Source: Qipengyuania oceanensis
GTDB taxonomy: Bacteria > Pseudomonadota > Alphaproteobacteria > Sphingomonadales > Sphingomonadaceae
Assembly (NCBI RefSeq): GCF_009827535.1
Contig: NZ_WTYN01000006.1
Span: 1-64,000 of the forward strand
DNA length: 64,000 bases
Reading direction: 5' to 3'
The notes under the pieces: generated by a model
The model's input: the letters and a program-made list of their open reading frames with translations, nothing else
Told to the model about the DNA's origin: nothing
Databases searched by the model: none
In this document: positions 28,768 through 36,486 of the stretch, piece by piece
Layout: each line of letters opens with the position of its first letter
Position numbering within the stretch: the first letter of the stretch is position 1
Made by a program: the position numbers and the translations under genes

Positions 28768-28914
28768 GTGACGACTTATGCGCTGCTCAAGCCGATTCGG
28801 GTCTGGCAACAGCATCGTTCGATCAAGCGCAAGCTGGCGGAAATCGCCGCGATCGAACATTGCATGACTTCGCGGGCGACCACCTCGCGCGCAATGTTCC
28901 AGCCGGTCGTCTGA
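28768..28914 (+). CDS. Possible small basic protein, 48 residues
   Basis: A GTG-initiated frame (VTTYALLKPI to MFQPVV) with GGGAG eight bases upstream. It is basic, and residues 10-32 could form an amphipathic helix (VWQQHRSIKRKLAEIAAIE). It loosely recalls the short DUF1127-type proteins but lacks their usual tail. The coding case is modest: one SD, a complete frame and an otherwise unused gap. Confidence 0.4.
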   Translation: MTTYALLKPIRVWQQHRSIKRKLAEIAAIEHCMTSRATTSRAMFQPVV

Positions 28915-28945
28915 CCGACCGGGCATATGCGAAGACGGGCGCGGC

Positions 28946-29725
28946 CTAGAGTGTCAGGCCGGCCCCGTTGAACCAAGGCCGGTCGCTGTGCGGTCGTACG
29001 TCCATCTCGTGGGTCCAGCAATTCTTCGGCTGGTGCGCGAGGGTCCAGTACACTTCGGCGAGATCGGCCGGATGGATGATCCCGTCCTCGCCTTTGGCGT
29101 CGAGAAATTCCTGCCATTTCCCGCCGACCATCTTGCCCAGCGTGTCGGGCGAATTGACTGCGCCATCCACCACTACATGCGCGACGTGCACGCCCTTGGG
29201 GGCGAGTTCGGCATTGAGCGTCTGGCATAGCAGCCTGCGCCCGCCCATCGCCGCGGCATGGCTGTGCTGCCCGGCGTTGCCGCGCATCGCTGCCGTCGCG
29301 CTGGTCACAAGGATTGTCCCGCTGCCGCGATCGACCATACCCGGGGCGAGCGCCTTCGCGACCCGGAACAGCCCGAAAGTGGCAAGGCGCCAGCCGAGTT
29401 CGAACGTCTTGTGCGTTGTATCGAACAGGCTGCGATCTCCGATCTGTGCGCCGAGATTGTACAGCACGACTTCGACAGGGCCGATGTCGCGTTCGACTTC
29501 GGCCAGGACGTCCTCGATCGCACCGTCCTCCGCCGCGTTGAGCAGATACCCACTCGCCGATCCGCCTTCGTCGCGGATCTGCCCGACGAGGCGCTGCAGG
29601 CCCGCTTCGTCGGAGCGGCGACACAAGACCGCGTGATAGCCACCGGCGGCAAAGCGCGCGGCGGCATGGCCGCCGATCCCGGCGCCTGCGCCGATCACCA
29701 CCATCGCTTTGTTGTCGCTCGCCAT
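28946..29725 (-). CDS. Short-chain dehydrogenase/reductase-like protein, atypical active site
   Basis: A 259-residue Rossmann-fold SDR. The nucleotide-binding GAGAGIG (about 12-18) and the NNAG-equivalent (VLYNLGA, about 85-91) are seen, and the serine region TSATAAMRGNAG (about 140) is present. The expected YxxxK is not: the corresponding stretch reads HSHAAAMGGRR, so the catalytic Tyr and Lys are missing. It may bind NAD(P) without classical dehydrogenase activity. The start at 29725 is chosen for the GGAGG five bases upstream; an ATG four codons earlier is possible. It lies 43 bp downstream of the PLP enzyme gene on the same strand. Confidence 0.8.
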   Translation of the reverse strand: MASDNKAMVVIGAGAGIGGHAAARFAAGGYHAVLCRRSDEAGLQRLVGQIRDEGGSASGYLLNAAEDGAIEDVLAEVERDIGPVEVVLYNLGAQIGDRSLFDTTHKTFELGWRLATFGLFRVAKALAPGMVDRGSGTILVTSATAAMRGNAGQHSHAAAMGGRRLLCQTLNAELAPKGVHVAHVVVDGAVNSPDTLGKMVGGKWQEFLDAKGEDGIIHPADLAEVYWTLAHQPKNCWTHEMDVRPHSDRPWFNGAGLTL

Positions 29726-29768
29726 CGCCGCCTCCATTTGCCTGACCGGAGCGAGGCTACGCGCGTGC

Positions 29769-31088
29769 TCAGACCTTGGCCAGCGCCTGTTCGAAATCCG
29801 CGATCAGGTCGTCCGCATCCTCGATCCCGATGCTGATCCGCACGAGGCTGTCGGTGATGCCGAGTTCCTGGCGGCGCCCGTGGGGGACGGACAGGTGCGT
29901 CATGCTGGCAGGGTGGCTGGCGAGCGTCTCTGTCCCGCCGAGGCTGACCGCGAGTTTCGCGACCCTGAGCGCATCGAGGAAACGGAAGCAGGCTTCCTCG
30001 CCGCCCTCGATGAAGACCGAAAAGGTCGAGCCCGCTCCGCTGCAATGCCGGTCGTAGATGTCCTGCTGGCGCGCATCCTCGATGAAGCCGAGGTAGCCGA
30101 GGCCGGTGACTTTGGGGTGGTTGCGCAGGAATTCGCAGACTTTCGCCGCGTTCTCGCCCGCGCGCTGCATCCGCAGCTCGACCGTCTCAAGGCTGCGCAG
30201 CAGCATCCAGGCAGTGTTCGGATCGGCGATGCCGCCCATCGTGTTGCGGAGCATGCGCACAGGGTCCATCCACTTCTTGTCGCCGGCGATGCTGCCCGCG
30301 ACGAGGTCCGAGTGGCCGCCGACGTACTTGGTCAGCGAATAGGCAACGATGTCCGCGCCATTGTCGAGCGGGCGCTGCCACAGCGGACCCAGGAACGTGT
30401 TGTCGATCGCGATCGGCGTCGTTTCCGGATCGAGTGCAGCGTCGCGCGCATCGCGCACCGCCTCGACATCGACCAGCGCATTGGTCGGATTGCCGGGACT
30501 CTCGAGGTAGATCATCGCGACCTTGCCGCCGCTTTCTGCGGCCTGCGCCTTTGCCTTTGCGAGTACCGCGTCAAGCTCGTCCCGCGTCGCTCCGGCAGGG
30601 AAATCGACATAGGTCACGCCGAAGCGCGACAGCACCTTGGCGACGAAGCCTTCCGACGCCGCATAGAGTGGTCCGGAATGGACGATCACGTCGCCCGCGC
30701 TGCAGTAGGTCATCATAAGAACGCAGATCGCGGTCATCCCGCTGGAGAAGCACAGCGCATCCTCGGCCCCGTCCCAGATCGCGAGCCGGTCCTCAAGGAT
30801 TTCCTGGTTCGGGCCGTTGAAGCGGGAATAGACCAGGCCTTCCGCGCCGCCCGGCCGCTGGCCGGTGATTCCTTCGAAATGCCGTTTGCCCGCTGCCGCG
30901 CTTTCGAAGGCGAAGGTCGAGGTCAGGAAGATCGGCGGCTTGAGCGATCCTTCGGACAGCGTGGGGTCGTAGCCATGGCCCATCATCAGCGTCGAGGGCT
31001 TCATGGTGCGCCCGTTGAGCGTGGTGACTTCGGGCTTGGGCTTGCGGCGCGGGGTGGGGGTGGTTTCGGCATCGACGGCGTCGGTCAT
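29769..31088 (-). CDS. Cystathionine gamma-synthase family PLP enzyme
   Basis: A 439-residue fold-type I PLP enzyme of the Cys/Met metabolism family (cystathionine gamma-synthase, gamma-lyase, O-acyl-homoserine sulfhydrylase). The PLP lysine is in YSLTKYVGGHSDLVAG (about residue 250), and YLESPGNPT (about 200-208) is the family signature around the PLP pyridine site. An N-terminal extension of about 25 Pro/Lys-rich residues precedes the core. The exact reaction cannot be decided from sequence by eye. A structured leader that could mask its SD lies just upstream. Confidence 0.88.
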   Translation of the reverse strand: MTDAVDAETTPTPRRKPKPEVTTLNGRTMKPSTLMMGHGYDPTLSEGSLKPPIFLTSTFAFESAAAGKRHFEGITGQRPGGAEGLVYSRFNGPNQEILEDRLAIWDGAEDALCFSSGMTAICVLMMTYCSAGDVIVHSGPLYAASEGFVAKVLSRFGVTYVDFPAGATRDELDAVLAKAKAQAAESGGKVAMIYLESPGNPTNALVDVEAVRDARDAALDPETTPIAIDNTFLGPLWQRPLDNGADIVAYSLTKYVGGHSDLVAGSIAGDKKWMDPVRMLRNTMGGIADPNTAWMLLRSLETVELRMQRAGENAAKVCEFLRNHPKVTGLGYLGFIEDARQQDIYDRHCSGAGSTFSVFIEGGEEACFRFLDALRVAKLAVSLGGTETLASHPASMTHLSVPHGRRQELGITDSLVRISIGIEDADDLIADFEQALAKV

Positions 31089-31096
31089 CGGGCGGT

Positions 31097-31178
31097 CCTT
31101 CCATGGCAGTCACGCTCCCAGGAAGGCGGGAGCCGGTGGTGCCTGTCCGGCCGCCCGTTCCTAACCTCCGCAGGAACG
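31097..31178 (-). promoter_or_regulatory. Possible translation-control leader of the PLP enzyme gene
   Basis: On the minus strand two hairpins precede the ATG at 31088: CGTTCCT/AGGAACG (31156-31162 with 31172-31178) and GCTCCC/GGGAGC (31114-31119 with 31128-31133). The loop of the second contains CCTTCC (31121-31126 on this strand), which is exactly complementary to the gene's SD GGAAGG (31097-31102). A loop-SD pseudoknot or an alternative stem would hide the SD. I could not match it to a known riboswitch consensus. Confidence 0.4.
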
Positions 31179-31246
31179 CATCTGCCGACACGCGATAGTT
31201 TCAACTGCAATTATCGTGGCCGCAGACCGCTTTCAACCGTCGTCGC

Positions 31247-32656
31247 TCAGATGATCGCCGCAATCGCGAAGCACATGCCGACGATCAGGAAGATGCCGGC
31301 GATGTCGAGCACGAAACCCGCGCCGACCATGCGGGGCAGCGCGATGCGGCCGGTCGCCCAGCCGATCGCGTTCGGCCCGGTGCCTGCCGGCAGCATGAAG
31401 CCCCAACTCGCCGCGAGGGCGGCGGGCATGGCGAGCAGCAGCGGGTCGATGCCGAGCGCGACGACGAGGCTGGCGACCACCGGGATGATGGCGCTGGCGG
31501 TCGCCACGTTGCTCGCGAATTCGGTCACCACCACGACCATCGCGACGATGGCGAGCGCAATGACGAAGACGGGCACGCTGGCGAGGGGCAGCAGTGCATT
31601 GCCGAGCCATGTCGCGAGGCCGGATTCCTGCATGCCCGCAGCCAGTGCCAGCCCACCGCCGAACATCATGATGACGCCCCAGGGTGCCCGGTCGGCTTCT
31701 TCCCAGACCAGCAACGGACGGCCGGTTCCGTCCGGTACCAGAAAAAGGAACAGGCTCATGAAAATGGCGATCGTGCCGTCCGTCAGCGCACCTTCCGGCA
31801 AGAGCGGTTCGAGCCACGCCTGTCCCAGCCACAGGAGAAAGGTGATGCCGACCAGCGGCACGAGGCGCTTTTCCGCCGTGCTCCAGCTGGCATGGGTATC
31901 GATCGCGGCGCGAGCCTTTGCCACGTCGAATGGGTAATCGGCGACCTTTTGCACCCGCGCCACGATCCATGCGGCAAGCGGCACGCCCACGATCACGATC
32001 GGAATACCGAACATCATCCAGTCGAGGAAGCTGATCTTCACCCCGATCATCCGGTCGAGCAGGCCGACCGCGATGGCGTTGGTGGGCGAGCCGACGATCG
32101 TGCCGAGCCCGCCGATGGATGCGGCAAAGGCGATCCCGATCGGCAGCGCCCCGGCGAGGCCCAGCTTCTCGTCTTCGGCGATGCCGCCGCCAGCCAGCAC
32201 TGCCAGCGCCATCGGCATCATGATCAGCGCAGTCGAGGTGTTGGAAATCAGCATGGAGAGGATCGCCGCACTCACCATGAAGGCAAGCAGCAGCCGCGAT
32301 TGTCCGCCATTGGTGCCGATGGTCCGCAAAATGCCGAGCGACAGGCGGCGGTGGAGGCCGGTCCGCTCGATTGCCAGCGCGATGAAGGCACCGCCGAGGA
32401 TGAGGAACAGGATCGGCGAATAATAGCTCGCCGCAGTATCCTTTGCATCGAGGATACCGGACATCGGCAGCACGAGGAACGGCAGCAGCGCGGTGACGGT
32501 AAGCGGAAGCGCCTCCGTCATCCACCAGGCTGCCATCCACACCACGAGCCCGCCGGCCAGGAACGCCTCGCGGGTCATTTCGGCAGGTGGCGGCAGGACG
32601 ATCGTCAGCGCAAAGGCGATCAGCCCGGCCCAGAATCCGATCCGTTGCGCAGTCAT
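31247..32656 (-). CDS. DASS/SLC13-family sodium:anion symporter
   Basis: A 469-residue inner-membrane transporter with about 11-12 hydrophobic segments. The divalent anion:Na+ symporter signatures are present: two SNT-type substrate loops, ISNTSTALIMMPMALA (about 140-155) and FASNVATASAIIPVVAS (about 385-400), plus GTIVGSPTNAIAVG (about 185-198). Likely substrates are dicarboxylates or sulfate. The start at 32656 is favoured by GGGAGG immediately upstream. The adjacent PLP enzyme gene is on the same strand, but a 158-bp gap with the leader separates them, so co-transcription is doubtful. Confidence 0.88.
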   Translation of the reverse strand: MTAQRIGFWAGLIAFALTIVLPPPAEMTREAFLAGGLVVWMAAWWMTEALPLTVTALLPFLVLPMSGILDAKDTAASYYSPILFLILGGAFIALAIERTGLHRRLSLGILRTIGTNGGQSRLLLAFMVSAAILSMLISNTSTALIMMPMALAVLAGGGIAEDEKLGLAGALPIGIAFAASIGGLGTIVGSPTNAIAVGLLDRMIGVKISFLDWMMFGIPIVIVGVPLAAWIVARVQKVADYPFDVAKARAAIDTHASWSTAEKRLVPLVGITFLLWLGQAWLEPLLPEGALTDGTIAIFMSLFLFLVPDGTGRPLLVWEEADRAPWGVIMMFGGGLALAAGMQESGLATWLGNALLPLASVPVFVIALAIVAMVVVVTEFASNVATASAIIPVVASLVVALGIDPLLLAMPAALAASWGFMLPAGTGPNAIGWATGRIALPRMVGAGFVLDIAGIFLIVGMCFAIAAII

Positions 32657-32771
32657 GGCCCCTCCCGTCATGCGCACCATAACGACCGCCGCGCGGGCGA
32701 CAAGCGACACCTTGCTGGTTGGTGAAAGGCAGGTTCAGGCCCGCATCAGCGGCCGGTGGTATGGTGCGGCC

Positions 32772-33416
32772 ATGAACAGGATCGTCTCAATCGCCGGCGC
32801 CGCAGCGCTCGCCTTCGCCGGTTTCGCCGCCGTCACTGCCGCCCAGCCAGCCGCGCAGATGTGGGAGATCGGGCCGTTCGTGCAGGGCCAGAACAAGTCC
32901 GTCGGCATGCCGACTTCGATGACGCCTTCGCGCGATGGACCGTATTTTGACTTTCCCTATCCGACAGCGCGGGCGGGCCACGTCCATTACGTAACCGTGC
33001 CCGTCCGTTCGCTGGAAGGCGCACGCAAGATCATTCTGACCTATCGCATCGATGCCGAGCGCGGCACCCACTTCATCCCGCAGGAGAACCCCGCAGAGAC
33101 CGCGACGCTGTCCCTCTACTTCCAGCGAGCCGGGGATCGATGGACGCGCAAATACCCGCTCCACAGGTGGTATGCGCCTGCCAATCGGCAAATGACGCTG
33201 CGACCGGGCACGCATCGTGTCAGCATCGCGCTCGACGAGCCCTGGACTTCGGTTCTCGGCGGGCACACGCCGCAGTCCCAGCAGCAGGGTTTCGCCGCCG
33301 CGTTGCGGGATACGCAGAGGGTCGGTTTCGTGCTCGGCTCCGGCAGCGGCCGAGGTCACGGTGTCTACGCCACGGCTCCGGCGCGGTTCACGATACTGGA
33401 TTTCGAGATCGAGTAG
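32772..33416 (+). CDS. Secreted protein of unknown function
   Basis: A 214-residue exported protein: signal peptide (MNRIVSIAGAAALAFAG, cleavage near TAAQP), then a beta-rich body with motifs GQNKSVGMP, VRSLEGARKIILTYRI and LRPGTHRVSIALDEPWTSV, spaced like a carbohydrate-binding or jelly-roll domain. No catalytic motif is seen. It diverges from the transporter gene by about 115 bp and converges with the lipoprotein gene. I do not recognise the family. Confidence 0.65.
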   Translation: MNRIVSIAGAAALAFAGFAAVTAAQPAAQMWEIGPFVQGQNKSVGMPTSMTPSRDGPYFDFPYPTARAGHVHYVTVPVRSLEGARKIILTYRIDAERGTHFIPQENPAETATLSLYFQRAGDRWTRKYPLHRWYAPANRQMTLRPGTHRVSIALDEPWTSVLGGHTPQSQQQGFAAALRDTQRVGFVLGSGSGRGHGVYATAPARFTILDFEIE

Positions 33417-33450
33417 CGTTTCGCGGGGCAGGGCAGGGGCGGTTGCCGCC

Positions 33451-34059
33451 TCAGACGCTGGGGGATTTGTCGAGCGCCAGGCTGGTAATGTGCCAGCGCA
33501 GGTCTTCGGCATTTGCGCCCGGTACATCGTTTACCCGACGCAGCACGACCGGGCCTTCGATCTTCACCGGGCGACCTTCGCCATCGCGCGCGGTCACGAC
33601 GACCAGCGTGTTGTAATAGCTCGAACCGGCCGCCCCCTCGAGGACGCCGTCGCCGATTTGCACAGAGATATCCTGCAGACTTGCGAAGAGTGCGGCAAAC
33701 TCGCTTTCGCTGCGCTGCTTGTCGTCGACGCGAGCGAGCAAGTCCCACGCCTGGTCGTAAGCTTTGAGTTCGATCATGCGGGCAAGGGAGAGCAGCACGT
33801 TGCGCGCGCCCTTCTTGCCGCGCTCGGCCTCGGGCGTCAGCACCGGCGGCGAAAGGTCGGGCACCTCTGCGCCCTGTTCGGCGACAGTGCCGCTGCCAAC
33901 GGTTGAAGGAGTGGCTCGATCCGCGTCGTCGGGAGCGGGCGCTTCCGGTAGCGTGTCGGGCGCTTGCGTTTCGCTCGGGGCGCGCTGGCCGCAGCCTGCG
34001 AGCAACAGCGATAGGGCGACAGTGATGGCGAGAAAGCGATCGGGTCTTGGCTGGCTCAT
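33451..34059 (-). CDS. Putative lipoprotein
   Basis: A 202-residue protein with a clear lipobox (LLLAGC, Cys at about residue 23) after a short basic n-region. A Pro/Ala/Glu-rich linker follows (about 25-70), then a globular part with helix-rich MIELKAYDQAWDLLARVDD and beta segments VVVTARDGEGRPVKIEGPVVLRR (in two parts). The domain order resembles proteins that follow infC in related genomes, but no function is known to me. Start at 34059 is set by the signal sequence. Confidence 0.7.
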   Translation of the reverse strand: MSQPRPDRFLAITVALSLLLAGCGQRAPSETQAPDTLPEAPAPDDADRATPSTVGSGTVAEQGAEVPDLSPPVLTPEAERGKKGARNVLLSLARMIELKAYDQAWDLLARVDDKQRSESEFAALFASLQDISVQIGDGVLEGAAGSSYYNTLVVVTARDGEGRPVKIEGPVVLRRVNDVPGANAEDLRWHITSLALDKSPSV

Positions 34060-34133
34060 GCATGAAAAACCGGGGAAGCGCACATGGCGTTCCCCGGCCA
34101 ATCATCATTCCGGCTTGGCTTGGTCGGACCGAA

Positions 34134-34676
34134 TTACTTCGGCGCGAGTACCATCAGCATCTGGCGGCCTTCGAGCCGCGGGAATGCCTCGACCTTGGCC
34201 GTCTCCTCGACATCGTCGCGCACGCGGTTGAGCAAGTCCATGCCCAGTTCCTGGTGGGCCATTTCCCGCCCGCGGAACCGCAGCGTGATCTTGACCTTGT
34301 CGCCGTTGTCGATGAACTTGTTAACGTTGCGCATCTTCACGTCGTAATCGTGCGTGTCGATGTTGGGACGCATCTTCACTTCCTTGATGTCCTGCGTCTT
34401 CTGCGTCTTGCGCGCGGCATTCGCCTTCTTCTGCGCTTCGTAGCGGAACTTGCCGACATCGAGGAACTTGCACACCGGCGGATCGGCGTTGGGCGATACC
34501 TCGACGAGGTTCAGACCGACCCCGTTTGCCTGATCGATTGCTTCATTGGTGTACATCACGCCAAGGTTCTCACCGTTCTCGTCGATGACGCGAACCTTGT
34601 CGCTCTGGATCATGTTATCGTAGCGCGGGCCGCTTTTTACGGGCGGCTGCAATGTGCGCCGGGGTGGACGGGCTAT
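34134..34676 (-). CDS. infC: Translation initiation factor IF-3, AUA start
   Basis: A 180-residue IF-3, which binds the 30S subunit and rejects non-canonical start codons. The N-terminal domain (about residues 23-85; VRVIDENGENLGVM, VEVSPNADPPVCK) and the C-terminal domain (about 95-178; KMRPNIDTHDYDVKMR, ITLRFRGREM) are complete. The only SD, AGGAG, lies eight bases before an ATA codon at 34676-34674. The next possible starter, a TTG at 34652, is 32 bases away and has no SD. E. coli infC starts at AUU and is autoregulated through this, so AUA is credible here. Confidence 0.9.
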   Translation of the reverse strand: MARPPRRTLQPPVKSGPRYDNMIQSDKVRVIDENGENLGVMYTNEAIDQANGVGLNLVEVSPNADPPVCKFLDVGKFRYEAQKKANAARKTQKTQDIKEVKMRPNIDTHDYDVKMRNVNKFIDNGDKVKITLRFRGREMAHQELGMDLLNRVRDDVEETAKVEAFPRLEGRQMLMVLAPK

Positions 34677-34684
34677 GGGGCGTT

Positions 34685-34689
34685 CTCCT
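34685..34689 (-). promoter_or_regulatory. Shine-Dalgarno deciding the infC start
   Basis: AGGAG on the minus strand is eight bases from ATA (34676-34674). No ATG, GTG, TTG or CTG occurs in frame at a functional distance, so this site points to AUA initiation. Confidence 0.65.
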
Positions 34690-34751
34690 GAAATTGCCGT
34701 TCTGTATGCGGCGCTATGTAGGGTGAACGCGCCGGATTCGCCAGAAGGAAT

Positions 34752-35444
34752 TCACGCAGCCGCCCGCCAGAGCGGTATTCGCGCCAGCCTTCCGCTGGCG
34801 GGCAATACGGCATCGATCGTCTGTGCCGGCTGCAAGGCCTTGAGAATGGCGGGATCGGCCGCGTTCATTCCCCCGGTAAGCGCACCGAAAGCCGGCAGGA
34901 TGATCCGTCCGCCTCCGGTCGCGTCGGTGCTGACCACCGCGCAGGGCCTGCGCACGTGCCGCTGGCGCAGCTTGAGCTGCAGACGCGGGTGATAGTGGCC
35001 CGACATCTCGGGCAGGGATTCGCCGCGCCTGGCCTGGTGGCGCAGGACGATCCCGCCGAGTTGCATTTCCTCGACCAGCGTGCCGCCGCAGCGTGCCTCC
35101 ATGGAAGGGTCGTGATTGCCCGTGATCCACACCCAGTCGACCGCGCGCGTGAGCGCCTCCAGCATACCGCAAGCATGCGGCTCCAGCCGGGTCGAACCAT
35201 CCGAATCGTGGAAATTGTCGCCCAGCGTGATGACCCGCCGTGCGCCCGTTTCGCGGATCGCGAGCGCCACGCGCTCCAGCGTCTCGCGGCTGTCGTAAGG
35301 GGGCAGCATCTGCCCGTGGCGCGCGAAGAAACTCGCCTTTTCAAGATGCAGGTCGGCAACCAGCAGCGCGTTCTCGCGCGGCCAGTACAGCGCGCCGGAC
35401 CGGGTCAGCGCGAATTCGTCTCCTGCGAACGAAAGGGGAACCAT
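34752..35444 (-). CDS. pdeM: Ligase-associated DNA damage response endonuclease PdeM
   Basis: A 230-residue calcineurin-type metallophosphoesterase. Metal-binding motifs appear in order: DLHLEK (about 30-35), GDNFHD (about 75-80), GNHD (about 108-111) and GHYHPR (about 150). This family usually neighbours a DNA ligase and helicase in a repair set, none of which is in this window. It is divergent from hemF with 44 bp between. Confidence 0.88.
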   Translation of the reverse strand: MVPLSFAGDEFALTRSGALYWPRENALLVADLHLEKASFFARHGQMLPPYDSRETLERVALAIRETGARRVITLGDNFHDSDGSTRLEPHACGMLEALTRAVDWVWITGNHDPSMEARCGGTLVEEMQLGGIVLRHQARRGESLPEMSGHYHPRLQLKLRQRHVRRPCAVVSTDATGGGRIILPAFGALTGGMNAADPAILKALQPAQTIDAVLPASGRLARIPLWRAAA

Positions 35445-35488
35445 GCGCCGCTATTGCCCTGCCGGATTCCGCTTGGCAAGGGGGCCTG

Positions 35489-36346
35489 ATGAGTGACTGG
35501 AAAGACGAGAGCGATCGGGCGCGCGGCTGGTTCGAGACCCTGCGTGACCGGATCTGTGCCGAGTTCGAGGCGATCGAGCGCGAGGCGGGATCGGACGCAC
35601 GGTTCGATTACGCGAGGTGGGACCGCGAGGAAGAAGGCAATCCGGACCCCGGGGGCGGCACTCGCGGCCTGATGAAGGGCAAGGTGTTCGAGAAAGTCGG
35701 CGTGAACGTTTCGACCGTGCGCGGCAATTTCGCGCCCGAGTTCGCAGCCAGCATCAACGGAGCGGACGCGGACAATCCCGGCTTCACCGCTACCGGGATC
35801 AGCCTGGTGGCGCACATGGCCAACCCGCATGTCCCGGCAGTGCACATGAACACGCGTTTCCTGACCACCGGCAAGGCCTGGTTCGGGGGCGGGGCCGATC
35901 TCAATCCGCCGATTCCCTACGATGAGGACACGAGCGATTTCCACGCTCGTTTCCGGGCTGCGTGTTCGGCGCATAACCCGACCTATTACGACCGGTTCAG
36001 CAAGTGGGCCGACGAATATTTCTACATTCCCCATCGCGGCGTCCATCGGGGCGTCGGCGGGATATTCTACGATCACCTCGAATGCGACGATGCGCAGGCC
36101 TTCGAGCGCAATCTCGCCTTCACCCGCGACGTGGGCGAAGCGTTTCTCGATATATTCCCGCAACTCGTCCGCAGGCGGATGGACAGCGATTTCACGCCGG
36201 AGGACAAGTTGCGGCAACTCGAATGGCGCGGGCGCTACGCCGAATTCAACCTCGTTTACGACCGGGGCACGCTGTTCGGCCTCAAGACCGGCGGAAACAT
36301 CGATGCTATCCTCATGAGCCTTCCGCCCGAAGCGGTCTGGACGTAA
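35489..36346 (+). CDS. hemF: Oxygen-dependent coproporphyrinogen III oxidase
   Basis: A 285-residue enzyme for haem synthesis that decarboxylates coproporphyrinogen III using O2. Family motifs are abundant: GGGTRGLMKGKVFEKVGVNVS (in part, about 53-70), NPHVPAVHMNTRF (about 112-124), WFGGGADLNPP (about 131-141), HRGVGGIFYDHL (about 187-198) and LVYDRGTLFGLKTGG (about 255-269). The ATG at 35489 begins the normal helical N-terminus. The aerobic form fits an oxygen-respiring organism. Confidence 0.96.
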   Translation: MSDWKDESDRARGWFETLRDRICAEFEAIEREAGSDARFDYARWDREEEGNPDPGGGTRGLMKGKVFEKVGVNVSTVRGNFAPEFAASINGADADNPGFTATGISLVAHMANPHVPAVHMNTRFLTTGKAWFGGGADLNPPIPYDEDTSDFHARFRAACSAHNPTYYDRFSKWADEYFYIPHRGVHRGVGGIFYDHLECDDAQAFERNLAFTRDVGEAFLDIFPQLVRRRMDSDFTPEDKLRQLEWRGRYAEFNLVYDRGTLFGLKTGGNIDAILMSLPPEAVWT

Positions 36347-36350
36347 GGGA

Positions 36351-36393
36351 CCCTTTGCACAAAGGGCACATGACGGGCTCGCGTTAGCCCGTC
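36351..36393 (+). terminator. Two hairpins after hemF
   Basis: CCCTTTGcaCAAAGGG (36351-36366) is a compact palindrome and GACGGGCT/AGCCCGTC (36372-36379 with 36386-36393) forms an 8-bp stem with a six-base loop. There is no T tract, so rho-independent termination is uncertain, but their place directly after the hemF stop fits a 3' end. Confidence 0.45.
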
Positions 36394-36486
36394 GGTAGCA
36401 AAAAGCCTTTAGAGCCAGCCGCATGTTGTTATAGGCTATTCGCATCGCCCGGGTTCTCCGGTCGAAGGCGCAGGAATTCGGGGAAT

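Noticed and set aside
31097-31178. A SAM-II or other known riboswitch before the PLP enzyme gene
   Set aside because: The hairpins are visible, but the conserved loop sequences of the known classes were not found, so only a generic structured leader is claimed.
34134-34652. TTG at 34652 as the infC start
   Set aside because: No SD lies at a working distance; the only one is matched to the ATA at 34676.
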